DNA of 64,000 nt from Flavisericum labens (GCF_045446075.1 NZ_JBJJBQ010000001.1:310001-374000); one strand, 5' to 3'. Positions 1 to 9,701 are shown, numbered from the stretch's first letter. Notes: generated by a model not told the origin, from the letters alone. Made by a program: numbers and translations.

Positions 1-698
1 TAAAAGCTTTTAACTGGATAACTACACTTTGGAAAGGTAATTTACAAATGAATCCTGCCATGTTATTTTCTATTGGTTTTGTATCAACATTTATAACAGG
101 TGGATTAACAGGAATTATTCTTGGAGACAGTGCCTTAGATATTAATGTACATGATACCTACTTTGTTGTAGCTCACTTCCACTTAGTAATGGGAATATCT
201 GCACTATATGGTATGTTTGCCGGTATTTATCATTGGTACCCAAAGATGTTCGGTCGTATGCTAAACAAAAACTTAGGGTATATTCATTTTTGGATCACTG
301 CTGTTTGTGCTTATGGTGTATTCTTTCCAATGCACTTTATAGGTATGGCAGGTTTACCGCGTCGATATTATACAAATAGTAACTTTCCTTTATTTGATGA
401 TTTAGCTAACGTAAATGTTATCATTACTGTATTTGCATTAGTTGGTGGAGTCGTTCAAATAGTGTATCTATACAACTTCTTTAGCAGTATTTTCTATGGA
501 AAGAAAGCTACGCAAAACCCATGGAAGTCAACAACATTAGAGTGGACAGCCCCAGTAGAGCATATGCATGGTAACTGGCCAGGTGCAATTCCGCATGTAT
601 ATCGTTGGGCTTACGATTACAGTAAACCTGGGCATGATGTAGATTTTGTTCCTCAAAATATACCTTTAAAAGATGGTGAAGAGGAACTTCAACACTAG
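1..698 (+). CDS. ctaD: Cytochrome c oxidase subunit I, C-terminal part (5' end outside window)
   Basis: Catalytic heme-copper oxidase subunit I of the inner membrane, which reduces oxygen to water and pumps protons. The reading frame is open from the first full codon at base 3, so the gene starts upstream of the window and the ATG at 48 is internal. The segment HDTYFVVAHFH (codons 150-182) carries the signature of subunit I: the His-Asp pair near the Mg site, then the heme a3 ligand His at 174 and the heme a ligand His at 180. Hydrophobic helices follow, then a soluble tail ending with WPGAIPHVYRWAYDY. A hairpin terminator lies about 30 bp after the stop. Subunits III and IV and assembly genes sit some 33 kb away at 33074-38357, so the oxidase genes are split. 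Confidence 0.95.
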   Translation, partial: KAFNWITTLWKGNLQMNPAMLFSIGFVSTFITGGLTGIILGDSALDINVHDTYFVVAHFHLVMGISALYGMFAGIYHWYPKMFGRMLNKNLGYIHFWITAVCAYGVFFPMHFIGMAGLPRRYYTNSNFPLFDDLANVNVIITVFALVGGVVQIVYLYNFFSSIFYGKKATQNPWKSTTLEWTAPVEHMHGNWPGAIPHVYRWAYDYSKPGHDVDFVPQNIPLKDGEEELQH

Positions 699-728
699 AT
701 AAATAATTATAAAAAAAATATAAGGTTT

Positions 729-754
729 AAGAGCCCGCCGTTAGGTGGGCTCTT
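729..754 (+). terminator. Rho-independent terminator after ctaD
   Basis: Stem aagagcccgcc (729-739) pairs with ggtgggctctt (744-754) with one G-T wobble and a four-base loop, followed by a T-rich stretch. It closes the oxidase operon before the adhesin operon. Confidence 0.85.
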
Positions 755-776
755 GTTGTTTAAGTACTTATTTTTT

Positions 777-820
777 CGATGAAATACAAATAATAGCTAA
801 AAAACACGATGAAATACAAA
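777..820 (+). promoter_or_regulatory. Direct repeat upstream of the type B adhesin operon
   Basis: The 14-mer cgatgaaatacaaa occurs at 777-790 and again, exactly, at 807-820, a 30-bp period close to three helical turns. A perfect AT palindrome (TATAAAATTTTATA, 855-868) follows. No TAnnTTTG box was seen between here and the ATG at 922, unlike many other genes in the window. Spacing and position suggest binding sites for a regulator or a leader element; the regulator is unknown. Confidence 0.45.
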
Positions 821-921
821 AAAAATCGTTAAATTACCGTGCGAAAAATACTGTTATAAAATTTTATAGTACTAGATATCAGATTTTCAATGTAATTAAC
901 CGTTCTTAATTAACCAAATCT

Positions 922-3900
922 ATGAAGACACAATTACTTTCAAGGCAATCAAATGCATTTGTAGCCTTTATTATGGTCTTTCTGTGGACGTCTTTTGATG
1001 GAAATGCCCAATGTCCCACGGTAACTAACCCTACACCGCCGCCAGTTTGCGATGCATCAGGCTATACTTTTTCAGATTTAAGTATCGATTACGCCATCGA
1101 TAATGGTAATGGTATTACATGGTATGACCAATCTACTGGAGGGCTGCTATTTAATGATAATCAGCTAGTACAAGAGGGTACTTATTATATTGATGACAAC
1201 TCAGGATCTTGTGGAGCAAGAACTGCAATAGTTATTGATTTTGAGGTAAATGATAGTGGTCTAAATCTTGACCGAATTTATTGTAGTAATGAAAATGCTA
1301 CTATTCAAACTTATATTGATGATGTATTGCAGTCTAGTATACCAGTAGGTGGTTACGTAGAGGTTTATACAGATTATGCTCTAACAAATCAAGCAAATCC
1401 ATCTGACATACTTCCCTCTGGTGCTTCCAACTACTTTATTGTTTTTGTTGATAACGGTGGATGTAAAAGCCAATTGGAAATAGGACAAGTTGGGGTTTTC
1501 AAAGCTCCAGAAGACCCCACGCCTGCTAATCCGCAAGATTTTTGTTCAGATACTAATCCGACTGTTGGAAATTTAGACCCTGGAACAACAGCTACAAACT
1601 ATACTTGGTACGACAGCCTTGACGCCTTTGGGAATCCAGTTCAACCATCCTTATCCTTATTGGACCCATTGGTTGATGGAAACACGTATTACATTCAAGT
1701 GGATGATGTTTTTTGTGTAAGCAATCCGGTTGCAGTAATTGTAAATATAGATGATCCTGTTGACGCAGGAACATCTGCCGCATTAGAATACTGTAATGAT
1801 AGTTTGCCTGTTTCAGATTTTAATTTGTTTGATGAATTGGGAGCTACACCTGATACAACAGGAACTTGGTCAGGGCCTTTAAGTACATCAAGTGGTCATC
1901 AAGGGACGGTTAATATTTCATCCTTAACAACCGCCGGAATCTACACTTTTACTTATACTGTATTGAGTAATAGTGCGTGCCCTGATGCTACTTCTAGCGT
2001 TTCAATAACAGTTTATGAGACATATAGCTCTGGGACACCTTCCTCCACAAATCCAGCCTCATTTTGTGAATCTGGTTTACCTGCATCGTTTGATTTGTTT
2101 TCGTTAATAGAAAATTACGATACAGGCGGAGGCGGCCAATGGACTCAGGGAACAACGAGTTCAGACCCCGTCGTAACATCACCAATAGATTTAACAGGAT
2201 TTACACCAGCAACCTATAATTTTACGTATACCCAAAACTTGTTACCAAACCCTTGTCCAGAGGAATCAACAATGGTACAAGTTATCGTATTGCCAGACCC
2301 TAATGCAGGAGTCGCCATAAACCAAACGTTTTGTGAAAACGACTTGGCAGCAAACTCGCCGTTCAATTTATTTGACGCTTTAGATGGTTCTCAAGATAAT
2401 AATAGTGGTACTTGGACTGATTCAAGCAATACAACCATATCGAATACTTTAGATTTAACAGCGCTTAACGTTTCGGGGAGCCCGTACACGTTTAGTTACA
2501 CCATTGATAATGGCTCATGTTCAGACACCGAACCAATAACCATTACCATTGAACCTGCCCCAGAATCTGGCACGGTAAATACCCCAGCTGAATATTGTGA
2601 AGGTGAAGCCCCATCAAATTATAATCTGTTCGATTTGTTAACTGGGGAAGACCAAACTGGAACTTGGAATGATGACGATGCCACCGGAGCGTTATCAGGA
2701 AACACAGTTGATTTATCTGGATTGACTGCCGGAACTTACGATTTCACTTTCGATGTGGATGCTATAGGAAGCTGTGACGATGTGGATGTAACGGTAAGTG
2801 TAATCATCAATCCATTGCCAAATACGGGAACACCTTCAAATGCAACGTATTGTGAAAACGACTTAATTGACAACTCACCATTGGATTTATTTGGACTGTT
2901 AACAGGCGAGGATGCTGGTGGAACATGGAGTGACGACGATACCTCCGGAGCACTTTCCGGAAGCAATGTCGATTTAACAGCATTAGCCATCGGTTCATAT
3001 AATTTCACTTTTACAATTACAGATGTTAACGACTGTACAAATAGCAGCACGGTAATAGTGACCGTTGAAGTCGCCCCGGAATCGGGTACCGTAAACACGC
3101 CTGCTGAATTTTGCGAAGGCTCTGCACCTTCAAGTTACAATCTATTTGACCTGTTAACTGGTGAAGACCAAACTGGAACTTGGAATGATAACGATACCAC
3201 CGGAGCGTTAGCAGGAAACACCGTTGATTTATCTAGCTTGACCGCTGGAACTTACGATTTCACTTTCGATGTGGATGCTATTGGAAGCTGTGACGACGTG
3301 GATGTAACGGTAAGCGTAATCATCAATCCATTGCCAAATACAGGAACACCTTCAAATGTCAACTATTGTGAAAACGACTTGGTAGCTAATTCACCCTTGG
3401 ATTTATTCGGACAATTAACGGGCGAGGATACTGGTGGAACATGGAGTGACGACGATACCTCCGGAGCACTTTCCGGAAGCAATGTCGATTTAACAGCATT
3501 GACTATCGGTTCATATAATTTCACATATACAATAACAGATGTCAATAGCTGTACGAACAGCAGCACGGTAATAGTGACTGTTGTAGACGCCCCGGAATCA
3601 GGGACACCAAATACACCAGTTGAGTTTTGTCTTTCTGAAATTACAACAGGGCAGACCTATAATTTATTTGATTTACTGACTGGCGAAGATCAAACCGGAA
3701 CATGGAACGATGATGATGCTTCAGGAGCATTATCTGGAAACACTCTAACACTAGATGGGTTGGCTCAAGGCACTTATAATTATACCTTTGATGTTGATGC
3801 CATTGGAAGCTGCGACGATGTTGATGTAACCGTAAGTATTGTAATTAACGATACTCCTGCGCCAACAGCAACTACACCGCAAGATTTTTGCGATTCGGCA

Positions 3901-5610
3901 ACGATTGCAGATTTAATAGCTACTGGGAATAGTATTCAATGGTATGATGTTTCAACAGACGGAACACCACTTATAAACACTACAGCTTTAGTCGATGGGC
4001 AAACCTATTATGCCACCCAAACCGATGCAACAACAGGTTGCGAATCATCGGTGAGAACATCGGTTGACGTGACTATTTATCAATCCCCAAATGCAGGTGT
4101 TCCCAGCACAACGGCTATCGTAGCTTGTAATAGTGATAACAATATCGATTTATTTACAGGTTTAGATGGTTCGCAAGATGCTGGTGGAACATGGAATAAT
4201 GATGATGGCGTAGGCACTTTAACAGGAAACACATTTGATGCCACGGGTGTTTCGGCGGGTACGTACAGTTTTACCTATACTGTAGCTTCGGCACCATGCG
4301 TTGACGATAGCACCGTAATAACTGTAACGATCGAAGAACCTCTAAATGCAGGAACAGATGGCGCACCACTCGATTTATGCAGTAATAATGGTACGGTCGA
4401 TTTGTTTACACAACTTGGAGGAACACCAGATACAGGCGGAACATGGTCGCCAGCCTTGACCAGCGGGACAGGAGTTTTTGATCCGTTAGTAGATGTAGAT
4501 GGAACCTATACTTATTCCCTAACAAATGCATGTGGAACAGTATCAAGTAGTATTGATGTAACAGTAACTCTAGCACCAAATGCTGGTGCGGACAATTCGG
4601 TTGCTTTATGTGTAATTGATGCCCCGGCAGATTTATTTGACTTGTTAGGAACTGCTGCGCAAAGTGGCGGAACTTGGTCACCGGCTTTAGCCAGCCGAAC
4701 AGGAGTTTTCGACCCGTCTGTTGATGCAGCGGGCATTTATACTTATACCGTTACTGCAGTTTCACCGTGTTCACCAGATGCAATGGCCGAAATAACGGTA
4801 ACGGTAAACGATAGTCCGGCAATAATAGTTGACGACCCTAATCCATCATTCTGTTTAATTGATAATCCAACGGTTGCTGATTTAGTAATTGCCATTAGTC
4901 CAAGTGGAACGGTAAACTGGTATGAAGATGCCTCTTTAACACTACTCTTAACTGGCACAGAAGCCTTGGTTGACGGCGAAGATTATTACGCCACACAAAC
5001 TGCAAGTTCGGGATGTGAATCCTCAATAGCAGTTCAAATAAATGGTACAATCAGCGATGCTGCAACACCTACTTTAGATGATGCTTCAGAAGAATATTGT
5101 ATCAATGATGGCCCAACTGTTTTAGATTTGGCTAATAATATTGTGGAATACGATTCTAACACAAATAATGTGATTTGGTACGATGCTGCAACAGGAGATT
5201 CAATCATCTCCGTAAGTGAAACATTATCGGATATCACATATTACGCTGCACTAATAGACCCTACCTCGGGTTGTGAAAGCAGCATACGTTTGGCCGTTAC
5301 CCCAGATGTTACTGCATGTGGCAAAATAGAATTACCGGATGGCTTTTCACCAAACGACGATGGCGTGAACGATACCTATGATGTTGACAATTTAGCACTG
5401 CTTTATCCAAACTTTGAAATAGAAATATTCAATCGAAATGGAAACGTGGTTTACAAAGGTAATGCCAACACGCCTCGTTTTGATGGTACTTCAAATCAAT
5501 CGAGAGTCGTTTCAAAAGGAAAATTACCAGTTGGAGTGTATTTCTACATCTTCAAGTTTAACGACGGAGAAAATAAACCAGAACAAGGGCGCTTATACTT
5601 GAGCAGATAA
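922..5610 (+). CDS. Large cell-surface Ig-like repeat protein with type B type IX secretion sorting domain
   Basis: Secreted surface protein of 1562 aa, probably an adhesin. Residues 1-30 form a signal peptide ending NGNAQ-like at DGNAQ before CPTV. The body is a string of Ig-like modules. About five have the WYD...TYY pattern of CHU_C-associated Ig domains (for example starting near codons for ITWYDQSTGG and IQWYDVSTDG). About eleven modules of 80-90 aa carry the pattern NLFDLLTGEDQTGTWNDDD with a Cys near the start. Residues about 1465-1562 (IELPDGFSPNDDGVND ... GVYFYIF ... GRLYLSR) match the gliding-motility-associated type B C-terminal domain, which routes cargo through type IX secretion together with PorP/SprF proteins. 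The next gene is such a PorP/SprF. Many Asp residues suggest calcium binding, which is inference. The ligand is unknown. Confidence 0.9.
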   Translation: MKTQLLSRQSNAFVAFIMVFLWTSFDGNAQCPTVTNPTPPPVCDASGYTFSDLSIDYAIDNGNGITWYDQSTGGLLFNDNQLVQEGTYYIDDNSGSCGARTAIVIDFEVNDSGLNLDRIYCSNENATIQTYIDDVLQSSIPVGGYVEVYTDYALTNQANPSDILPSGASNYFIVFVDNGGCKSQLEIGQVGVFKAPEDPTPANPQDFCSDTNPTVGNLDPGTTATNYTWYDSLDAFGNPVQPSLSLLDPLVDGNTYYIQVDDVFCVSNPVAVIVNIDDPVDAGTSAALEYCNDSLPVSDFNLFDELGATPDTTGTWSGPLSTSSGHQGTVNISSLTTAGIYTFTYTVLSNSACPDATSSVSITVYETYSSGTPSSTNPASFCESGLPASFDLFSLIENYDTGGGGQWTQGTTSSDPVVTSPIDLTGFTPATYNFTYTQNLLPNPCPEESTMVQVIVLPDPNAGVAINQTFCENDLAANSPFNLFDALDGSQDNNSGTWTDSSNTTISNTLDLTALNVSGSPYTFSYTIDNGSCSDTEPITITIEPAPESGTVNTPAEYCEGEAPSNYNLFDLLTGEDQTGTWNDDDATGALSGNTVDLSGLTAGTYDFTFDVDAIGSCDDVDVTVSVIINPLPNTGTPSNATYCENDLIDNSPLDLFGLLTGEDAGGTWSDDDTSGALSGSNVDLTALAIGSYNFTFTITDVNDCTNSSTVIVTVEVAPESGTVNTPAEFCEGSAPSSYNLFDLLTGEDQTGTWNDNDTTGALAGNTVDLSSLTAGTYDFTFDVDAIGSCDDVDVTVSVIINPLPNTGTPSNVNYCENDLVANSPLDLFGQLTGEDTGGTWSDDDTSGALSGSNVDLTALTIGSYNFTYTITDVNSCTNSSTVIVTVVDAPESGTPNTPVEFCLSEITTGQTYNLFDLLTGEDQTGTWNDDDASGALSGNTLTLDGLAQGTYNYTFDVDAIGSCDDVDVTVSIVINDTPAPTATTPQDFCDSATIADLIATGNSIQWYDVSTDGTPLINTTALVDGQTYYATQTDATTGCESSVRTSVDVTIYQSPNAGVPSTTAIVACNSDNNIDLFTGLDGSQDAGGTWNNDDGVGTLTGNTFDATGVSAGTYSFTYTVASAPCVDDSTVITVTIEEPLNAGTDGAPLDLCSNNGTVDLFTQLGGTPDTGGTWSPALTSGTGVFDPLVDVDGTYTYSLTNACGTVSSSIDVTVTLAPNAGADNSVALCVIDAPADLFDLLGTAAQSGGTWSPALASRTGVFDPSVDAAGIYTYTVTAVSPCSPDAMAEITVTVNDSPAIIVDDPNPSFCLIDNPTVADLVIAISPSGTVNWYEDASLTLLLTGTEALVDGEDYYATQTASSGCESSIAVQINGTISDAATPTLDDASEEYCINDGPTVLDLANNIVEYDSNTNNVIWYDAATGDSIISVSETLSDITYYAALIDPTSGCESSIRLAVTPDVTACGKIELPDGFSPNDDGVNDTYDVDNLALLYPNFEIEIFNRNGNVVYKGNANTPRFDGTSNQSRVVSKGKLPVGVYFYIFKFNDGENKPEQGRLYLSR
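2557..3852 (+). repeat. 516-bp tandem super-repeat inside the adhesin gene
   Basis: Unit 1 is 2557-3072 and unit 2 is 3073-3588; each encodes two Ig-like modules (172 aa). A third, half-length and more diverged unit begins at 3589 and fades near 3852. Landmarks such as ccattgcca recur exactly 516 bp apart (2812 and 3328). Long blocks, including the segments coding GGTWSDDDTSGALSGSNVDL, are nearly identical at DNA level, which indicates recent duplication or gene conversion. Short-read assemblies may collapse such a repeat. Confidence 0.9.
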
Positions 5611-5638
5611 TTTATAGATAAAGCAAAATTTAAGAAGG

Positions 5639-6601
5639 ATGAAACATTTAAATATATATCATAAAATAGCTGCTTTGTTAAGTTTGACGTTCTTGTCATT
5701 TCAAAGCTTTGCGCAACAAGACCCCCAATTTACGCAGTACATGTACAACTTGAGTGTGATAAATCCGGCCTACGCCACCTCCGAAGAAGGTATCTTGAAC
5801 TTAGGCGGACTTTACAGAACCCAATGGGTTGGTATTGAGGGTGCGCCAAGAACTGGAACCTTTTTTGCCCATACACCAATAAATGAAAAAATTGAAATGG
5901 GCATCTCATTCACCAACGATAATATTGGAGATGTAGTCAACGAAAATAACATTTACGCCGATTTTGCCTATGTCCTACCCGTGGGTATTGAAAGTAAAAT
6001 TTCATTTGGATTGAAGGCAGGAGTAACACTTTTCGATACCAATTTTGATGGTTTTATGTTACAATCAGGAAATGCATCAAATGGTCTTGATGGTGCTTTT
6101 GATGAAAACATCAGTCGAGCCTTTCCAAATATAGGTATAGGAACTTTCTTTTTTGGAGAGAATTACTATCTCGGACTATCGGCTCCAAACATGTTATCTA
6201 CAAAACACCTGGAGAATGAAAATGGCATAAAAGCAACAGGTGTTCAAAATGTCCACTATTTCTTTACGGGCGGTTATGTGTTTGATTTAAACAAAAACCT
6301 AAAATTAAAACCCGCGTTTATGGCCAGAGGCGTAAAAGGTGCCCCGTTGGCGGTTGATGTTACGGCAAACGTTTTGATAAACGAAAAATTGGAAGCCGGT
6401 TTAGGTTACCGTTTGGGCGACGCCTTAAGTGCTTTGGTCAATTTTAGGGTAACATCAGAACTCAGGATTGGTTATGCCTACGATTACACAACTACTAATT
6501 TAGGAGATTACAATTCGGGCTCGCACGAAATATTCGTTCTGTTCGATGTGGATTTATTTGGATTTAAAAGCGGATACGACCGTTCGCCAAGATTCTTCTA
6601 A
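5639..6601 (+). CDS. PorP/SprF family type IX secretion outer-membrane protein
   Basis: Outer-membrane beta-barrel of the PorP/SprF family, 320 aa. Members pair with type B type IX secretion substrates and attach or secrete them at the cell surface. Residues 1-26 are a signal peptide ending SFAQ; the mature start QDPQFTQYMYNLSVINPAYA is the family hallmark. The rest is Gly- and aromatic-rich beta strands. It lies 28 bp after the type B adhesin and 19 bp before the OmpA-like gene, so the three are probably co-transcribed and this copy is likely dedicated to the upstream adhesin. F. johnsoniae SprF plays this role for SprB. Symbol left blank because several paralogues exist per genome, including a second in this window. 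Confidence 0.92.
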   Translation: MKHLNIYHKIAALLSLTFLSFQSFAQQDPQFTQYMYNLSVINPAYATSEEGILNLGGLYRTQWVGIEGAPRTGTFFAHTPINEKIEMGISFTNDNIGDVVNENNIYADFAYVLPVGIESKISFGLKAGVTLFDTNFDGFMLQSGNASNGLDGAFDENISRAFPNIGIGTFFFGENYYLGLSAPNMLSTKHLENENGIKATGVQNVHYFFTGGYVFDLNKNLKLKPAFMARGVKGAPLAVDVTANVLINEKLEAGLGYRLGDALSALVNFRVTSELRIGYAYDYTTTNLGDYNSGSHEIFVLFDVDLFGFKSGYDRSPRFF

Positions 6602-6620
6602 TATTTAATAACAAGGAAAA

Positions 6621-8507
6621 ATGAAAAAATACATATACATACTGGCAAGCCTTTTATTAGTTAGTGGAACGGCATTAGCACAAAAAGGAAACATAAAAAG
6701 AGCCAATAAACTTTTTGAAATGAGAGCTTACACAGAAGCTGCTGAAACTTATGAAACCAAAGATCGTACGCAAGAGGTCCTACAAAATTTGGCCGATAGT
6801 TATTATTACAATACCAGCTTGCGAAAGGCTGTTAAAACGTACAGGGAGTTGTTTGTTGAGTATGGCGATTCTATCGATATTGATTATCATTTTCGTTTTG
6901 CACAAGCCTTAAAAGGCATAAAAAACTATAAAGAAGCCGATAAGCATTTAAGCATGTATTACAATGAACCTTTTAATACGACTGCTTTTATTGAGCAAAC
7001 TGATAAAACCACACCGCATGTGTTTAATTTAAAACAAATAGTAAACCAAGGTTCCAGTAGCGATTTTGGCTTATCGTTTTATGGCGATGATAAAGTGGTT
7101 TTTGCTTCGGCAAGAAACTCTGAAAATCCAGCCTATTCATGGAACAATTTACCTTATTTGGATTTGTACAGCGCCAGGTTAACCGATGCGAATACTTTGG
7201 AAGATATCCAACCATTTTCTGATGCCATAAATACCGATTCGCACGAAAGTAATGCAGTTTTCACTAAAGATGGTAAAACCATGTATTTCAACAGAACCAA
7301 TACTACACGTAAAAAAACCGATGAAGAGCGGATTGCGCACATCAAAATTTATAAGGCCGAATTGATTGATGGCATTTGGACCAACGTTACAGCATTACCG
7401 TTTACTTCAAATAGTTACAGTACCGAACATCCAGCATTGAGCAAAGATGAAAAAACACTCTATTTTGCTAGTGACATGCCCGGTACTATAGGGGGTTTTG
7501 ATATTTATAAAGTTGCGATAAATGATGATGGAGCGTATGGAGAGCCCGAAAATTTAGGTAAAACCATTAACACAAAACAGCGTGAACAATTCCCGTTTAT
7601 TAGCGAATATAACGTGTTGTATTTTTCATCAATAGGTCACCAAGGCTATGGCGGATTGGATGTGTTTAGAAGCAACATGGTAAACGGCAAGTTCGATAAA
7701 CCTGTGAACTTAGGAAGCTCAGTAAATAGTAATTTGGACGATTTTGCATATGTAGTTAGAGAGAAAGATAACCAAGGCTATGTTTCTTCAAACCGCACGG
7801 GTTATGATAGAATTTTTGGTTTTGACAGAGAAGAAAATCTGTTGACCAAATATCAAGTTGAAGGCATTGTTCAGGATAAAAACAGTAAAGAATTGTTGAA
7901 TGGGGCGTTAGTAACTTTGTTTGACGAATCCGACACAGTAATTCAAGATACCATTATTGGCGATGATGCCTATTATAAATTCAAAATTGAACCAAATAAG
8001 AAATATAAAGTTCGCGGAACAAAAAAAGCATACATTCCGCAAGATGTAGAATTTTCAACTGACAGCAAAGGAAAAATGCAACATAACATTTACTTAAGTT
8101 TAGAATCATTTGCAGATGCCGAAGAGCGTGTAAAAGAGAATGACAAAGGTGATATGCAGGTACAGCTGGAAAAAATTTATTTCGATTTCGACAAATCTGA
8201 TATCCGCAAAGATGCTGCAACAACATTAAGCGTGTTGGTGGATTTAATGAAAAAATATCCAACTATGGAAGTTGAGGTTTCGGCACATACCGATGCCCAA
8301 GGGCCAGACCAATATAATTTAGATTTATCTAAACGTCGTGCCGCTTCAACGTTGGAATATTTGGTGAGCCAGGGTATTGAACGTAACCGATTGAAAAGCA
8401 TTGGATACGGAGAAATGCAACCGCTTAACAAATGCGTAAAAGAAGGTATTTGTGATGACGATGAGTACGATATTAACCGTCGTTGTGAATTTACCATTTT
8501 GAATTAA
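6621..8507 (+). CDS. OmpA-family protein with TPR-like, PD40 propeller and carboxypeptidase-regulatory-like domains
   Basis: Envelope protein of 628 aa that should anchor to peptidoglycan. Residues 1-20 are a signal peptide (SGTALAQ). Residues about 25-130 are helical TPR-like repeats, about 150-410 a WD40-like PD40 propeller (repeats such as DEKTLYFASDMPGTIGGFDIY), about 425-500 a carboxypeptidase-regulatory-like beta sandwich, and about 515-628 an OmpA/Pal domain (IYFDFDKSDIR, HTDAQGPDQYNLDLSKRRA). The same architecture is found in PorE of type IX secretion, and such genes commonly close adhesin-PorP/SprF operons. It is probably an operon-dedicated PorE-like protein rather than the core PorE; sequence alone does not separate the two. 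A strong terminator follows. Confidence 0.9.
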   Translation: MKKYIYILASLLLVSGTALAQKGNIKRANKLFEMRAYTEAAETYETKDRTQEVLQNLADSYYYNTSLRKAVKTYRELFVEYGDSIDIDYHFRFAQALKGIKNYKEADKHLSMYYNEPFNTTAFIEQTDKTTPHVFNLKQIVNQGSSSDFGLSFYGDDKVVFASARNSENPAYSWNNLPYLDLYSARLTDANTLEDIQPFSDAINTDSHESNAVFTKDGKTMYFNRTNTTRKKTDEERIAHIKIYKAELIDGIWTNVTALPFTSNSYSTEHPALSKDEKTLYFASDMPGTIGGFDIYKVAINDDGAYGEPENLGKTINTKQREQFPFISEYNVLYFSSIGHQGYGGLDVFRSNMVNGKFDKPVNLGSSVNSNLDDFAYVVREKDNQGYVSSNRTGYDRIFGFDREENLLTKYQVEGIVQDKNSKELLNGALVTLFDESDTVIQDTIIGDDAYYKFKIEPNKKYKVRGTKKAYIPQDVEFSTDSKGKMQHNIYLSLESFADAEERVKENDKGDMQVQLEKIYFDFDKSDIRKDAATTLSVLVDLMKKYPTMEVEVSAHTDAQGPDQYNLDLSKRRAASTLEYLVSQGIERNRLKSIGYGEMQPLNKCVKEGICDDDEYDINRRCEFTILN

Positions 8508-8550
8508 TATAGAACCTATAACCAACCTTAATTTAAACCAATTATTTGGT

Positions 8551-8580
8551 AAAGCCTTTCCGGATCGGAAAGGCTTTTTG
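8551..8580 (+). terminator. Rho-independent terminator after the adhesin operon
   Basis: Perfect 12-bp stem aaagcctttccg (8551-8562) and cggaaaggcttt (8566-8577) with loop gat, running into a T tract. Confidence 0.92.
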
Positions 8581-8582
8581 TT

Positions 8583-8590
8583 TATATTTG
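8583..8590 (+). promoter_or_regulatory. Candidate -7 box for ruvB
   Basis: TATATTTG fits the Bacteroidota -7 consensus TAnnTTTG, 48 bp before the ruvB ATG. No -33 box was recognised, because that position falls in the preceding terminator. Confidence 0.4.
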
Positions 8591-8638
8591 TTTATGCTGA
8601 ACTTGTTTCGACACCTTAATAATTTCATTTAAATTTTA

Positions 8639-9661
8639 ATGAACAAAAACCTAGACCCAACAAACGATAATTTTTCTCCTGAAGAAGTTGATGTAGAAAA
8701 AAAATTAAGACCCCTATCTTTTGATGATTTTACGGGTCAGGATCAAGTGTTGGAAAACCTCCAAATTTTCGTTCAGGCAGCCAATTTACGTACAGAAGCT
8801 TTAGACCATACATTGTTTCACGGGCCTCCAGGACTCGGAAAAACGACTTTAGCACATATTTTAGCCAATGAATTGGAGGTTGGTATTAAAGTCACCTCAG
8901 GACCTGTTTTAGATAAGCCTGGCGACCTTGCAGGGTTGTTAACCAACCTTGAAGAACGTGATGTGTTGTTTATTGATGAAATCCATCGATTAAGCCCCAT
9001 TGTAGAGGAGTATTTGTACTCGGCCATGGAAGATTATAAAATTGATATTATGATTGAAACAGGGCCAAATGCCCGTACAGTTCAAATCAATTTAAATCCG
9101 TTTACTCTAGTAGGTGCCACTACACGCTCAGGGCTTTTAACCTCGCCGATGCGTGCGCGTTTTGGTATTCAAAGCAGGCTTCAATATTATCAAACCGATT
9201 TACTTACCACTATCATTCAGCGTAGTTCGGGTATCTTAAACGTTCCCATTTCTATGGAAGCCGCTGTAGAAATTGCCGGAAGAAGTCGAGGAACACCGCG
9301 TATAGCAAACGCTTTGTTACGACGTGTTCGCGATTTTGCCCAAATAAAGGGTAATGGTAACATTGATATAAAAATCGCAAAATTTGCGTTGGAAGCCTTA
9401 AATGTAGATGCCCACGGATTGGATGAAATGGATAATAAAATCCTATCTACAATTATAGAAAAGTTTAAAGGAGGTCCGGTGGGAATAACCACTATCGCTA
9501 CGGCCGTAAGTGAAAGCCCAGAAACCATTGAAGAAGTTTATGAACCTTTTTTAATTCAACAAGGGTTTATCATGCGTACACCGCGTGGGCGTGAGGTTAC
9601 CGAGCAAGCTTATAAACACCTTGGTAAAATTAAAGGGCCAACACAAGGTGGTTTGTTTTGA
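8639..9661 (+). CDS. ruvB: Holliday junction branch migration ATPase RuvB
   Basis: AAA+ motor that drives branch migration of Holliday junctions with RuvA and hands them to RuvC. Length 340 aa is normal. Visible motifs are Walker A GPPGLGKTT (62-70), Walker B with DEIH (113-116), sensor 1 TTRSG (161-165) and an arginine-finger region MRARFG (171-176). A C-terminal winged helix ends GRKVT-like at RGREVTEQAYKHLG. ruvA lies about 7 kb downstream next to sprA, so the two subunits are not in one operon. queG follows after 40 bp. Confidence 0.97.
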   Translation: MNKNLDPTNDNFSPEEVDVEKKLRPLSFDDFTGQDQVLENLQIFVQAANLRTEALDHTLFHGPPGLGKTTLAHILANELEVGIKVTSGPVLDKPGDLAGLLTNLEERDVLFIDEIHRLSPIVEEYLYSAMEDYKIDIMIETGPNARTVQINLNPFTLVGATTRSGLLTSPMRARFGIQSRLQYYQTDLLTTIIQRSSGILNVPISMEAAVEIAGRSRGTPRIANALLRRVRDFAQIKGNGNIDIKIAKFALEALNVDAHGLDEMDNKILSTIIEKFKGGPVGITTIATAVSESPETIEEVYEPFLIQQGFIMRTPRGREVTEQAYKHLGKIKGPTQGGLF

Positions 9662-9672
9662 TATAAGGGGTC

Positions 9673-9694
9673 ATTCTGAATTTATTTTCAGAAT
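9673..9694. repeat. REP-like hairpin between ruvB and queG
   Basis: ATTCTGAA (9673-9680) pairs with TTCAGAAT (9687-9694) over a six-base loop. The core resembles the hairpin at 29779-29797 and the degenerate tgctgaacttgtttcgaca near 8594, so it looks like a dispersed intergenic element. It sits just before the queG ATG and could affect its translation. Confidence 0.55.
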
Positions 9695-9701
9695 CTCAAA
9701 A

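Noticed and set aside
2736..3098. 120-aa open frame on the minus strand inside the adhesin gene
   Set aside because: It lies opposite the tandem repeats and a related frame occurs opposite the next unit (3363-3566). It is a by-product of codon composition, without signal, motif or start context.
2557..3852. CRISPR-like array
   Set aside because: The repeats are long, in frame and code for protein modules; there are no short repeats with unique spacers.
9585..9701. Longer N-terminus for queG
   Set aside because: The extension overlaps the end of ruvB and translates a REP-like hairpin; the QueG family starts at the ATG at 9702.
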